Of a DNA stretch of 45,568 bases, positions 34,755-42,833 are shown piece by piece; within the stretch, counting starts at the first letter, position 1; each line of letters starts with the position of its first letter. The stretch is from an uncultured Clostridia bacterium (GTDB lineage Bacteria; Bacillota; Clostridia; Christensenellales; CAG-314): positions 1 to 45,568 of the forward strand of contig CANQPI010000014.1 in assembly GCA_947625725.1 (NCBI GenBank). The letters are read 5' to 3'. The position numbers and the translations under genes are program-made. Below the pieces are notes generated by a model. It saw only the letters and a list, made by a program, of their open reading frames with translations, ran no database searches and was not told the DNA's origin.

Positions 34755-35313
34755 AGTGATTGCGCTCACGGGGCAAATCGGCAGCGGCAAAAGTCAGGTT
34801 GCGCGCATTTTGCGCGATATGGGGTACAAAACCGTGGATTGCGACGCGATCGCGAGGGAGGTATCCGACGATCCGACCGTTGTCGAACGGGTTTCGCGGC
34901 TGTTGGGCGAACAGTATGTAGCGGACGGCAAACTAAATCGCAAACTTATCCGCGAGCGGGTATTTGCCGACGGCGAACTGCTGGAAAAATACCAAAATAT
35001 TTTTTTCGGCAAGATACGAGAGCGTTTGTTGCAGATAGTTTCGCAAGCGACCGAGCCGCTGTTTGTGGAAATTCCCGTATTTGACGCTTTCGACTTCGAT
35101 TGGGAGGAAATTTGGTTGGTTCGTTGCGACCGCGACAGATCGATACAACGCGTGCAAGCCCGCGACAACGTCAGCGCGGACAGCGTTCGATCCGTTTTGT
35201 CCCGACAAAAATATCCCGCCCCCACGCGCGTCATTCAAAACGACGGAACTCTGTCGCAGTTGGAACAAGCGGTGCGCAAAACGTTGCGCGCTTCGTCGTT
35301 GCAACGCGATTGA
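34744..35313 (+). CDS. coaE: Dephospho-CoA kinase
   Basis: CoaE phosphorylates dephospho-CoA in the final step of coenzyme A synthesis. The 189-residue product has Walker A GQIGSGKS (about 10-17), the substrate-side VDCDAIAREV (about 31-40), a helical lid (about 95-120) and the C-terminal LVRCDRDRSIQRVQARDN segment. It is slightly short for the family (about 195-205). It overlaps the end of polA, a common arrangement in Bacillota (polA, often mutM, coaE), and is presumably translationally coupled. Confidence 0.9.
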   Translation: MKRRVIALTGQIGSGKSQVARILRDMGYKTVDCDAIAREVSDDPTVVERVSRLLGEQYVADGKLNRKLIRERVFADGELLEKYQNIFFGKIRERLLQIVSQATEPLFVEIPVFDAFDFDWEEIWLVRCDRDRSIQRVQARDNVSADSVRSVLSRQKYPAPTRVIQNDGTLSQLEQAVRKTLRASSLQRD

Positions 35314-35399
35314 CGTCTTTTTGCGGCGTTGGATTTTGCTTCATAAGGTTTCAACGGGCAACGGCTGAAAAAAATTTCTTTTGCCGACCTCAAATTTAT

Positions 35400-35429
35400 T
35401 TGACAATTTTCGTAAAAAGGTACTAAAAT
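35400..35429 (+). promoter_or_regulatory. Promoter of the antiporter gene
   Basis: TTGACA (35400-35405) and TAAAAT (35424-35429) are 18 bp apart. The leader is about 100 bases, with AAAGGAG before the ATG at 35535. Confidence 0.7.
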
Positions 35430-35534
35430 ATACAGGGTTCAAGAGGCGACGCGCGTTTGCTCGCCTCGAATTGTTTGTCAATGGGGTACTGCGCACGTTT
35501 TGCGCCCAAACTTTTGCCCAAAGGAGTTTAGACT

Positions 35535-37022
35535 ATGACTTCCGTACTCAATTCGTTACTTGCCGAAGCGCCGCTCATTCCGGGCGGATATATCGGCAGT
35601 TTGCTTGCAATTGCAATCGCGCTTATTTTCGGTTTGCTGATCACACGATTGATGAAACTCATCGGACTCCCCAATGTTACGGGTTACTTGATTGTAGGTC
35701 TTATCATAGGTCCGCACGCGTTGGGACTTATCGGCGAAGAAGTACTTCCCGCTTCCGGAGGCGGTCTTGCCATTGTCAGTACCGTCGCGTTGGGCTTTAT
35801 CGGGTTCAGTATCGGCGTGGAGTTCAAACTTTCCCACATCAAGGAGATAGGCAAGAGCGCAATTACGATAACGTTCTTTCAGGCTTTGGCAGCAACCCTC
35901 TTGGTAGACGTCGGCTTGATCGCCATCAGTTTTGCAATGCCCAACGTAATGACGATTGCGGAAGCGCTTGTTCTCGGCGCGATAGCCACGGCGACTGCGC
36001 CCGCTGCCACGCTCATGGTGGTGCGGCAGTACAAAGCAAAGGGCGTCGTTACGGGTACGTTGTTGCCCGTTGTGGCGTTGGACGACGCTATCGGATTGAT
36101 AGTGTTTGCCATTTCCAACTCCATTGCGCTGTCGTTGGCAAGCGGCGAATCCATTACCGTAATGTCCATTGCCGTCATTCCGCTTTTGGAGATAATTTCC
36201 TCGTTGGTAGTTGGCATGGGTATCGGCGCATTGCTGTCCATTGTTCCGCGTTTCTTCAAATCGCGCGACAACCGCACGATAGCGACTATCATTTGCGTGT
36301 TTTTGGCGCTCGGTCTGTGCGAATTGGTCAAGGAATTGTTCGGTTTGTTGCCCGGCGACAACGAATGGCATTCCTTCTCTTTGTCCGATTTGCTTGTCTG
36401 CATGATGGCGGGCGCGACCTTTGTCAACATGCGCAAGGAAGCGGGCGTAATGATGGAAGGTACCGACCGTTGGACTCCCGTGGTGCTTATGCTGTTCTTT
36501 ATCCTTTCCGGCGCGGAATTGGACGTTATGATGTTTGCCGAAAATCCTCTTTTGTTGGTATGTATCGCCGCCTACATCATTTTGCGCTGTGCGGGCAAGT
36601 ATCTAGGCACAATGGCGGGCGCGGCTGTCACCAAGAGCGACAAAAAGGTGCGCAATTATCTGGGTATAACGCTTTTCCCGCAGGCGGGCGTGGCGATAGG
36701 TATGGCAACTATGTGCAACACCGAATTCAACAACGCGGGCATGCCCGAGATAGGCGCGAATATCGTTACCGTCACTATGTGCGCGGTGCTTATTTACGAA
36801 CTTATCGGTCCCGTCCTCACCAAGTGGGCGCTTTCCAAGGCGGGAGAAATTGCTCCCGAAAATTTGCGTAGCGGCAGACGTAAAGCGGCTTTGGCTACTC
36901 CCGTCGGCGTTGCGCCGAATACGGTTCAACCTGCCGAACAACCCTCCGCCGAACAAACGGTAACTCAACCCGACGATATCGACGCACCCGTTGCGGACGA
37001 CTCGACCGCGCCCAAGGAGTAA
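35535..37022 (+). CDS. CPA2-family cation/proton antiporter
   Basis: The 495-residue protein has about 12-13 membrane helices (residues 15-425) arranged as in Kef/NapA-type monovalent cation:proton antiporters. Landmarks are the LPNVTGYLIVGLIIGP segment (about 45-60) and the VVALDDAIGLIVF transport motif (about 178-190). The C-terminal 65 residues are hydrophilic and Pro/Glu-rich. No TrkA-N/RCK domain is present, so it is not a glutathione-gated Kef channel. It exports Na+ or K+ in exchange for H+, most plausibly linking to the ion gradient of the Rnf complex encoded downstream. Ion choice cannot be read from sequence. It has its own TTGACA-18-TAAAAT promoter. Confidence 0.85.
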   Translation: MTSVLNSLLAEAPLIPGGYIGSLLAIAIALIFGLLITRLMKLIGLPNVTGYLIVGLIIGPHALGLIGEEVLPASGGGLAIVSTVALGFIGFSIGVEFKLSHIKEIGKSAITITFFQALAATLLVDVGLIAISFAMPNVMTIAEALVLGAIATATAPAATLMVVRQYKAKGVVTGTLLPVVALDDAIGLIVFAISNSIALSLASGESITVMSIAVIPLLEIISSLVVGMGIGALLSIVPRFFKSRDNRTIATIICVFLALGLCELVKELFGLLPGDNEWHSFSLSDLLVCMMAGATFVNMRKEAGVMMEGTDRWTPVVLMLFFILSGAELDVMMFAENPLLLVCIAAYIILRCAGKYLGTMAGAAVTKSDKKVRNYLGITLFPQAGVAIGMATMCNTEFNNAGMPEIGANIVTVTMCAVLIYELIGPVLTKWALSKAGEIAPENLRSGRRKAALATPVGVAPNTVQPAEQPSAEQTVTQPDDIDAPVADDSTAPKE

Positions 37023-37023
37023 C

Positions 37024-37197
37024 ATGACCAAGAGTACAATGTACGAACTTATGCGCCAAAGCGAACTTATGGACGACGACGGCATGGACTTGGACGACGC
37101 CACAGCCGTTGACGCCCGTTCCGACGCGGAAAAGTTCAAACAACAGTACAAGGAGTTCTACACCGACGTCAAGTTGAGCGATAGGGAAGATTGGTAG
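37024..37197 (+). CDS. Small acidic hypothetical protein
   Basis: The 57-residue product (MTKSTMYELMRQSELMDDDG...) is strongly acidic and hydrophilic, without membrane helices or a known motif. AAGGAGTAAC places a strong ribosome site at the end of the antiporter gene and the ATG follows one base after that stop, so it is almost certainly co-translated with the antiporter. It may modulate the transporter, but that is only positional inference. Confidence 0.7.
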   Translation: MTKSTMYELMRQSELMDDDGMDLDDATAVDARSDAEKFKQQYKEFYTDVKLSDREDW

Positions 37198-37200
37198 GAG

Positions 37201-37350
37201 CGCTCGGGTATTGCCCGAAAAAAGGCTTCGCTTCAAACGCCACACATTTAGTAGGGGAGCAAAACCCACTTGTGTGGCGTTTTCGTTGCAGATTATTTTT
37301 CGGGCAACACCCTCGCGCCCATGTGAATAAGGTTGGAACATTTTTGAAAC
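37201..37350 (+). repeat. Nested-hairpin repeat R1, copy a
   Basis: The outer stem TTGCCCGAAAAA/TTTTTCGGGCAA (37211-37222 with 37296-37307) encloses the inner stem AAACGCCACACA/TGTGTGGCGTTT (37235-37246 with 37271-37282). The AGGCTTC and TTGCAGATTATT linkers are shared with the other copies. The right flank CGCGCCC-TGTGAAtAAGG continues to TTTTTGAAAC. It may double as the transcript end of the antiporter operon. Confidence 0.8.
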
Positions 37351-37502
37351 TGCGCTCGCATATCCCTCGCAAAAAGGCTTCATTCGCGCCGCACACGATT
37401 TGGTAAAGACAATTTCCCACTTGTGTGCGGCGCTCATTGCAGATTATTTTGCGAGGGATCCACTCGCGCCCGTGTGAACAAGGTTGGGGCATTTTTGAAA
37501 CT
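37351..37502 (+). repeat. Nested-hairpin repeat R1, copy b
   Basis: It has the same architecture as copy a but different stems: outer ATCCCTCGCAAAA/TTTTGCGAGGGAT (37362-37374 with 37447-37459) and inner GCGCCGCACAC/GTGTGCGGCGC (37386-37396 with 37423-37433), both perfect. The linkers and right flank are conserved. Both arms changed together relative to copy a. Confidence 0.8.
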
Positions 37503-37506
37503 GCGC

Positions 37507-37766
37507 TCGGGCATTCCGACCAAGCGCAAGTCGGTTCGGTTGACTAGGCAACCGAACCCTACGGGGCGCAAGCGCGCCGACTTGGTCGGACTACTAAGGA
37601 AGTCGCTACACGCGCCTTCTCTGATTTGAATTTCGGTGGGGAGTCGCAACCCCACCAACCCCCGCAAGGACTGCAATCTCGGTACACGCCCGTGATTGCA
37701 GACGGGATTTGAGTTATGTCCGCTTGTGCGTTGTATCCACACGCCCTGCGCTCACTCAAATCCCTA
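37507..37766 (-). repeat. Structured modular repeat R2, copy b
   Basis: On the minus strand the stems are GGGATTTGAGT/ACTCAAATCCC (37704-37714 with 37754-37764), CTGCAATC/GATTGCAG (37671-37678 with 37694-37701), GGTGGGG/CCCCACC (37635-37641 with 37650-37656), CCGACCAAG/CTTGGTCGG (37516-37524 with 37581-37589) and GGTTCGGTTG/CAACCGAACC (37533-37542 with 37549-37558). It is the most compact copy and lacks the module inserted in copy a. It sits directly beside R1 copy b. Confidence 0.8.
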
Positions 37767-37800
37767 TTTGTTTTCATTTCCGACCAGGCGCAAGTCGGTA

Positions 37801-38140
37801 CGGTGATGCGCTCGGGTATCCCCTGCAAAAAGGCTTCACACAGCACTTCGGGTGCTTGCACACAAAACGGCTTCACATAGTGCCTTGGGCATTGCTCGAA
37901 AAAAGGCTTCGCTTCAAACGCCACACATTTAGTAGGGGGACAAAACCCACTTGCGTGGCGTTTTCGTTGCAGATTATTTTTCGAGCAACACCCTCGGCAC
38001 TCCCCAAAAACAAGGATAATGCTTGTTGCAAATTGTTTTGTAGTGCAACACCCTCAGTGCCCCTTTTACAAGGGCAAGTGTGTTGCAGATTGTTTGTCAC
38101 GAAACACCCTCATACCTCGGTGGAACAAGGCTGTAACTTT
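37801..38140 (+). repeat. R1 copy c with flanking R1 fragments
   Basis: Copy c has the outer stem TTGCTCGAAAAA/TTTTTCGAGCAA (37892-37903 with 37977-37988) and an inner stem AAACGCCACAC with one mismatch. A left-half fragment lies at 37808-37845. Two right-half fragments with TTGCAAATTG or TTGCAGATTG followed by CACCCTC lie near 38023-38065 and 38080-38135. The fragments look like decayed or recombined R1 units. No gene is supported in this stretch. Confidence 0.65.
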
Positions 38141-38187
38141 GATTGGAATTGTTTGTTTTGAAAATAAAGTTTGCAACTGTTTTAACA

Positions 38188-38620
38188 AAAACTATGCTTT
38201 CCATTATAATGGGAAACAATTTCGGCGACTGCATTAAAAGCCTTCCCTTGGGGACGCAAGGGAAGGGGGACCGTCGTCAGACGGTGGATGAGTTTCGACA
38301 TTTAGTTTTGTGTGCGTTGCTAATTGCATATTATTTTGCGAGGGATACACTCGCGCCCGTGTGAACAAGGACGGGACTTTTATTGGAACACTAGCACCGT
38401 AACATATTCGGCAACTGTGAGATGGTTTTCTTTTCGAGAGGGGAAGTGGTATTCGCAATTCCACAAAACAATGCTTTCCATTATAATGGGAAACGAGGTT
38501 TGTTACTGTGAGATAGTATTCCTTTCGAGTGTGTGCTTTGTGCCTGTCATGCGCGAGGGTAGTGTTACATTGGTACTCGCTATTTCAACAAAACAGTGCT
38601 TTCCATTATAATGGGAAACA
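38188..38620 (+). repeat. Three promoter-like palindromic repeats upstream of the rnf operon
   Basis: The 12-bp palindrome CCATTATAATGG occurs at 38201-38212, 38478-38489 and 38603-38614, each within a shared core of about 30 bp (ACAAAA-C-tgcttt before it and GAAAC after it). The palindrome contains a perfect TATAAT. In the first copy TTAACA (38182-38187) lies exactly 17 bp upstream; the others have weaker -35 matches. Copies two and three are each preceded by a related CTGTGAGAT-type segment, so the unit is larger than the palindrome. An R1 right-half fragment lies at 38310-38375. Confidence 0.7.
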
Positions 38621-38769
38621 CTTTTTTTTTCGCTTATTGTTTTTTTGTGTGTGGCGCGGGGCGGCAAACGCGCGTTCGCAGTCGGGCGAGTCGCGTCAAA
38701 TAGTCATGGCTCTATCGGGGGCGCAACTCTAAATTAACGTTTTTATTTTGTAATCTTAGTTTATATTTA

Positions 38770-38798
38770 TTTACATTTTTTCGACACTGTGTTATACT
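38770..38798 (+). promoter_or_regulatory. Proximal promoter of the rnf operon
   Basis: TTTACA (38770-38775) and TATACT (38793-38798) are 17 bp apart. The predicted start near 38805 gives a short leader of about 44 bases with AAGGAG before rnfC. Confidence 0.75.
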
Positions 38799-38848
38799 AA
38801 CCGCGTATGGTGTTTTTTCACCAAAAACAAGACCAAGGAGTATCCTTT

Positions 38849-40174
38849 ATGAAAACATTCAGAGGTGGTTTTCATGTGCCGGATAACAAAGCGTTGACGG
38901 CGGAGGCAAGCGTGGAATTGATGCCCGTTGTCACCGACTACTACGTTTCGTTAGCCCAGCATATCGGAAAACCTGCGCAGCCTGTCGTAAACGTAGGGGA
39001 CGAAGTTGTCGAGGGACAACTTATCGCACAAGCGTCCTCGTTTGTTTCGGCAAACATTCACTCGCCTGTTTGCGGAGAGGTCGTGGAAATAGTCAAGCGC
39101 AAAAACGCCCAAGGCGGAGTTGCAGACTGCGTTCACATACGTTCCAACGGCAAACAGGACAAGTTTACTTTGCCCCCGTTGACGGATCCCACGCCGCAAC
39201 AGATAGTGGAACGCATTGCGGAAGCGGGCATTGTAGGTATGGGCGGAGCGGGATTTCCCACTGCCGTCAAGTTGCAACCCAAGGACGCGGTGGACACGTT
39301 GATCATCAACGCCGCGGAGTGCGAGCCCTATCTCAACTGCGACAATCGACTCATGATCGAGCGCACGCGGGAGTTTCTCGCGGGAGTGCGTCTGATAGCG
39401 CGAGCCATCAACGTAACCAACGTCTACATCGGTATCGAGGCGAACAAGCCCGAGGCGTACGCCAAACTGCTCGAACAGGACGGCGTTATACCCGATACCA
39501 AAGACGCGCTTGCCAACCGCCAAGACAACGACATTGTGGTGGTACTGCTCAAAAAGAAGTATCCGCAAGGCGCGGAAAAAACGCTCATCAAGGCGTGCGT
39601 CAACCGCGAAGTCCCCGTAGGCGGCTTGCCCGCGGCGGTAGGTTGCATTGTGGATAACGTCGGCACTGCCTATGCCGTCTGGGACGCCGTTGTCAACGGC
39701 AACACGTTGCACAAACGGCTCATGACCGTCAGCGGCAGAGGGATAAAAACTCCCAAAAACATCGAAGTAGCCGTCGGCACGCTGCTCTCGGCGATAGTTG
39801 AACTGTGCGGCGGGCTTGACGACAACGCCGTCAAACTTGTTTCAGGCGGTCCTATGATGGGTTTCAGCCTTATGGATTTGGACGTTTGCACAACCAAGAC
39901 GGACAGCGGATTTCTTGCTCTCACCGACAAGGAGGCTTCCACTGTGTTGCCCACCCCCTGTATCAATTGCGGACGTTGCGCTTCGGTTTGTCCCATGCGG
40001 CTAATGCCGATGTATATCGACTTTTACACAACCGTGGGCGACACGGAAAACGCCGTCAAGTACGGCGCGCTCAACTGTTTCGAGTGCGGCACGTGCGCGT
40101 ACGTTTGCCCCGCCAAACGCCCCATTGTGCAGAGCGTTCGTTTGACAAAACAAAAAGCGAAGGAGAAAAAATAA
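38849..40174 (+). CDS. rnfC: Rnf complex subunit C (NADH-binding, iron-sulfur)
   Basis: RnfC is the NADH-oxidising/NAD-reducing peripheral subunit of the ferredoxin:NAD+ oxidoreductase. The 441-residue product has an N-terminal barrel-type domain, the nucleotide/FMN-binding GMGGAGFPTAVK motif (about 130-141), and two 4Fe-4S binding motifs, CINCGRCASVCP (about 371-382) and CFECGTCAYVCP (about 410-421). The ATG at 38849 after AAGGAG is chosen over an upstream in-frame ATG at 38807 that lies at the transcription start. It is the first gene of the C-D-G-E-A-B operon, one base before rnfD. Confidence 0.95.
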   Translation: MKTFRGGFHVPDNKALTAEASVELMPVVTDYYVSLAQHIGKPAQPVVNVGDEVVEGQLIAQASSFVSANIHSPVCGEVVEIVKRKNAQGGVADCVHIRSNGKQDKFTLPPLTDPTPQQIVERIAEAGIVGMGGAGFPTAVKLQPKDAVDTLIINAAECEPYLNCDNRLMIERTREFLAGVRLIARAINVTNVYIGIEANKPEAYAKLLEQDGVIPDTKDALANRQDNDIVVVLLKKKYPQGAEKTLIKACVNREVPVGGLPAAVGCIVDNVGTAYAVWDAVVNGNTLHKRLMTVSGRGIKTPKNIEVAVGTLLSAIVELCGGLDDNAVKLVSGGPMMGFSLMDLDVCTTKTDSGFLALTDKEASTVLPTPCINCGRCASVCPMRLMPMYIDFYTTVGDTENAVKYGALNCFECGTCAYVCPAKRPIVQSVRLTKQKAKEKK

Positions 40175-40175
40175 T

Positions 40176-41300
40176 ATGGCAAATTACGTTTATTCCAGCT
40201 CTCCTCACATCAAATCTCCGCGCACAACGCGCAGGATAATGATAGACGTTTGCATAGCGTTGCTTCCTGCGTGCCTTGCCGGTTGCATACTGTACGGCAC
40301 GGCAAACGTTGCCTTTCCGCAGTATGGATGGTTGAGTTTTATGCATTTGGCAATTTGCTGCATATCGTCCGTTGCTTCCGAGTGGATCTTTTTGCTTTGT
40401 TGCAAAAAGCCTTTCAAGCAGATTTTGCGCGATTTCGACTTTACGTCGTTGGTAACGGGCTTGCTTATCGGCATGAACCTTTATCCCACTTCCAAGTGGT
40501 ATGTAGGCGTCTTGGCTAGCGTGTTTGCCGTGGTGGTGGTCAAAATGCTGTTCGGCGGCACGGGCAAAAACATTGTCAACCCCGCTATCGCAGGCAGAAT
40601 TTTTGCTTTTATCGCTTTCGGCGCGGCTTTCGGCGGATCTATGTACTATGTAAACATGGCAAGCGGCGCGTCGCAGGCGTTTCCGTCCCCCGTTACGGGC
40701 GGCGAAGTAATGGCGGGAGCAACTCCGTTGCAAGCGTTGTTCAACGCCAAATACACAAACACCCTCACCAATGTGGATCTGTTCCTCGGCACGGGCGTTC
40801 CTGGTACTATCGGCGAAACGTGCAAATTGGCGTTGATCGCGGGCGGTATTTATCTTGTCGTTCGCGGCGTACTCAATTTCCGTTGGCCCTTGGTGTACAT
40901 TGCGACAACGGGCGTCGTTTCCGTACTGATCGCGTTGATCGGCGGCGCAACGTTCGGCGAGGCGGTAAAAGTGTTTTTGCCCTCCATTCTCAGCGGCGGA
41001 CTGATCCTCGGTGCGATTTTCATGGCGACCGACTATGTGACCACTCCCAATACCAAATTAGGCAACTACATATATTTCGTTTTGTTGGGCGTGTTGACGG
41101 CGGTACTGCGCAAAGCGGTCAAAGGCGAGGCGGTATCGTTCGTCATCTTGCTGGGCAACTTGCTTGTGCCTCTGTTTGATTTGGCAATTCGCCGCAAGCC
41201 TTTCGGCTATGTCAAACCCGAGCGCAAACCCCGCCCCAAAAAAGTCAAGGGCGATCGCACCGTTTCCGACGAAAAGGTAATTGCAAAGGAGGGCGAGTGA
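40176..41300 (+). CDS. rnfD: Rnf complex subunit D
   Basis: RnfD is an integral membrane subunit carrying covalent FMN and forming part of the ion path. The 374-residue product has about ten membrane helices. The flavinylation motif is visible as MAGATPLQA (Thr about 187), and GGTGKNIVNPAIAGRIF matches the NqrB/RnfD family. The C-terminal tail is basic. It starts one base after rnfC with an AAGGAG ribosome site and ends one base before rnfG, so the operon is tightly coupled. Confidence 0.94.
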   Translation: MANYVYSSSPHIKSPRTTRRIMIDVCIALLPACLAGCILYGTANVAFPQYGWLSFMHLAICCISSVASEWIFLLCCKKPFKQILRDFDFTSLVTGLLIGMNLYPTSKWYVGVLASVFAVVVVKMLFGGTGKNIVNPAIAGRIFAFIAFGAAFGGSMYYVNMASGASQAFPSPVTGGEVMAGATPLQALFNAKYTNTLTNVDLFLGTGVPGTIGETCKLALIAGGIYLVVRGVLNFRWPLVYIATTGVVSVLIALIGGATFGEAVKVFLPSILSGGLILGAIFMATDYVTTPNTKLGNYIYFVLLGVLTAVLRKAVKGEAVSFVILLGNLLVPLFDLAIRRKPFGYVKPERKPRPKKVKGDRTVSDEKVIAKEGE

Positions 41301-41301
41301 T

Positions 41302-42822
41302 ATGATCGGTTTACTTTGTCTTAGTAAAGTCGGTTTCGGTTGGCTAGTAGCGGTTTTGTGCGTGATCATAGTTTTGCAATTGTCCTTTGTGATCGTTTTG
41401 ATACGCAAAGAACGTCGCGAAACGGCTGCGACCAAAGCCGACGGCGATCAAAAAGTCGCCAAAACAAAAAAGACGCGTACTTACAAACATCCCGCGCTTG
41501 TTTCCGCCGTCAAAGCGGTAGCGGTGCTTGTCTGCATTTGTTTGGTGTGCGTGGCATTGCTTGCGATATGCAACGACGTGCTGTACGTCAGCGACGAAGT
41601 GCGTCTTATCCGCAAGATGAAAGAGATCTACCCGAGTTACGGCGACGGCGACAAGGAGTGGAACCAAAACGTTGCTCCCTCGCTTGCCGATACTACCAAT
41701 AGTTACGGTACTGTTTCGGAGGTACACCGCGCCGAGGATGGAGCCTACGTCATCACGGCTGTCGGCAGCGGCGGTTACGGCGGCGACGTGTCCGTATATC
41801 TGGTGGTCAAGCAACAGGGCGAAGGCTCCTCGAAAGACGTCGTCATCATGGCGTGGACGTTTGCCGAGGCAGACGGCGAAACTTTGCTTACGCAGTTCGG
41901 CTCAACGCAGTTCAACTCTTGGTACAAGGGCAAGAGCATAACCGCCTACACGGATAGTTCTTTCGAACTGAACAACAACAAAGTCACGGGCGCAACGCTC
42001 ACAAGCACAGCCGTCAACAACGCGGTCAAAGCGGCTTGCGACTTTTGCGTAAACGTACTCAAACTTGTTTCCACTCCCGAGAGCGAAGCGCGCGAGGCAG
42101 TCAGCGCATTGTTGCCCGATTACACCTTTACAAACGTAACGGATAGCAACGGATTTGCCGAGTTTGCGGTAGGCGATCAAACCCTCGACTTCTATTACGA
42201 GGGCGTGGGCGGCGACGGTCAAGTAGAGGCGTACGTCTACGGCACGGACGAAAACCGTCAGATAGTGGTGGTAAAAGCAGGCTTGACCCACCAAGAACGT
42301 CTTGCGCAGGAAATAGTCGTCAAGAGCGACAACGCCGCCGACGAAGTGGTACAAAAGGTCAAGAGTCTGAGTTACTTCGAATACATGGTTCACACTTACG
42401 GCGCGCCCGCGTTTACATTTGACGACAAGCCTACGGTTGACCCCGCGGCGGGCAAGGACGACGCTTTCGGCACAGTAGACGCCGTTTACACTTCGTCCGA
42501 CGGCACGTTGGTAATTACGGCAACGGGTATCGGCGGATATGGTGACGGTACGGCGACGGTAAACGTAGTTATTGCTAACGGCGTTATCAAAGGTTGGTGG
42601 ATAGTATCCTACGACGCTTCGCAAACTTTCATGGCGAGCAACATTTTATCCAAGTGGGATACAGTCAAAGCATGGTTTGTAGGCGCATCCGTAAGTACGG
42701 TTCAAACGGTACCGACTCCCGACAATGGTCAAGGTCTGGGTACAGGCGCTACCTTCTCCGAGCGTTCTATCATCAACGCAGTCAATATGGCTTGCAAATA
42801 CGCAAGAAGCCTTGCGCAGTAA
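41302..42822 (+). CDS. rnfG: Rnf complex subunit G with duplicated FMN-binding domain
   Basis: RnfG normally has one membrane helix and one extracytoplasmic FMN-binding domain (about 190-220 residues in all) with FMN attached to a Thr in an S/T-GAT-x-S/T motif. This product is 506 residues. It has two N-terminal membrane segments (about 2-33 and 63-93) and two FMN-binding-type domains: the first ends in VTGATLTSTAVNNAV (about residue 228), the second in GTGATFSERSIINAV (about residue 481). Each is preceded by a GGYG-containing strand (GSGGYGGDV; GIGGYGDGT). Both domains keep the Thr, so two flavins could be attached. AAGGAGG precedes the ATG at 41302. Confidence 0.9.
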   Translation: MIGLLCLSKVGFGWLVAVLCVIIVLQLSFVIVLIRKERRETAATKADGDQKVAKTKKTRTYKHPALVSAVKAVAVLVCICLVCVALLAICNDVLYVSDEVRLIRKMKEIYPSYGDGDKEWNQNVAPSLADTTNSYGTVSEVHRAEDGAYVITAVGSGGYGGDVSVYLVVKQQGEGSSKDVVIMAWTFAEADGETLLTQFGSTQFNSWYKGKSITAYTDSSFELNNNKVTGATLTSTAVNNAVKAACDFCVNVLKLVSTPESEAREAVSALLPDYTFTNVTDSNGFAEFAVGDQTLDFYYEGVGGDGQVEAYVYGTDENRQIVVVKAGLTHQERLAQEIVVKSDNAADEVVQKVKSLSYFEYMVHTYGAPAFTFDDKPTVDPAAGKDDAFGTVDAVYTSSDGTLVITATGIGGYGDGTATVNVVIANGVIKGWWIVSYDASQTFMASNILSKWDTVKAWFVGASVSTVQTVPTPDNGQGLGTGATFSERSIINAVNMACKYARSLAQ

Positions 42823-42833
42823 GGAGGGCAATT

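Noticed and set aside
32241-34790. An 849-codon open frame antisense to polA
   Set aside because: polA has complete domains and motifs in order; the antisense frame has no recognisable domain and is a by-product of codon bias. The same applies to long antisense frames over uvrB, uvrA and rqcH.
37201-38140. R1 repeats as integron attC sites
   Set aside because: No integron integrase, no gene cassettes between copies and no R/L-box consensus were seen; only the folded shape is reminiscent.
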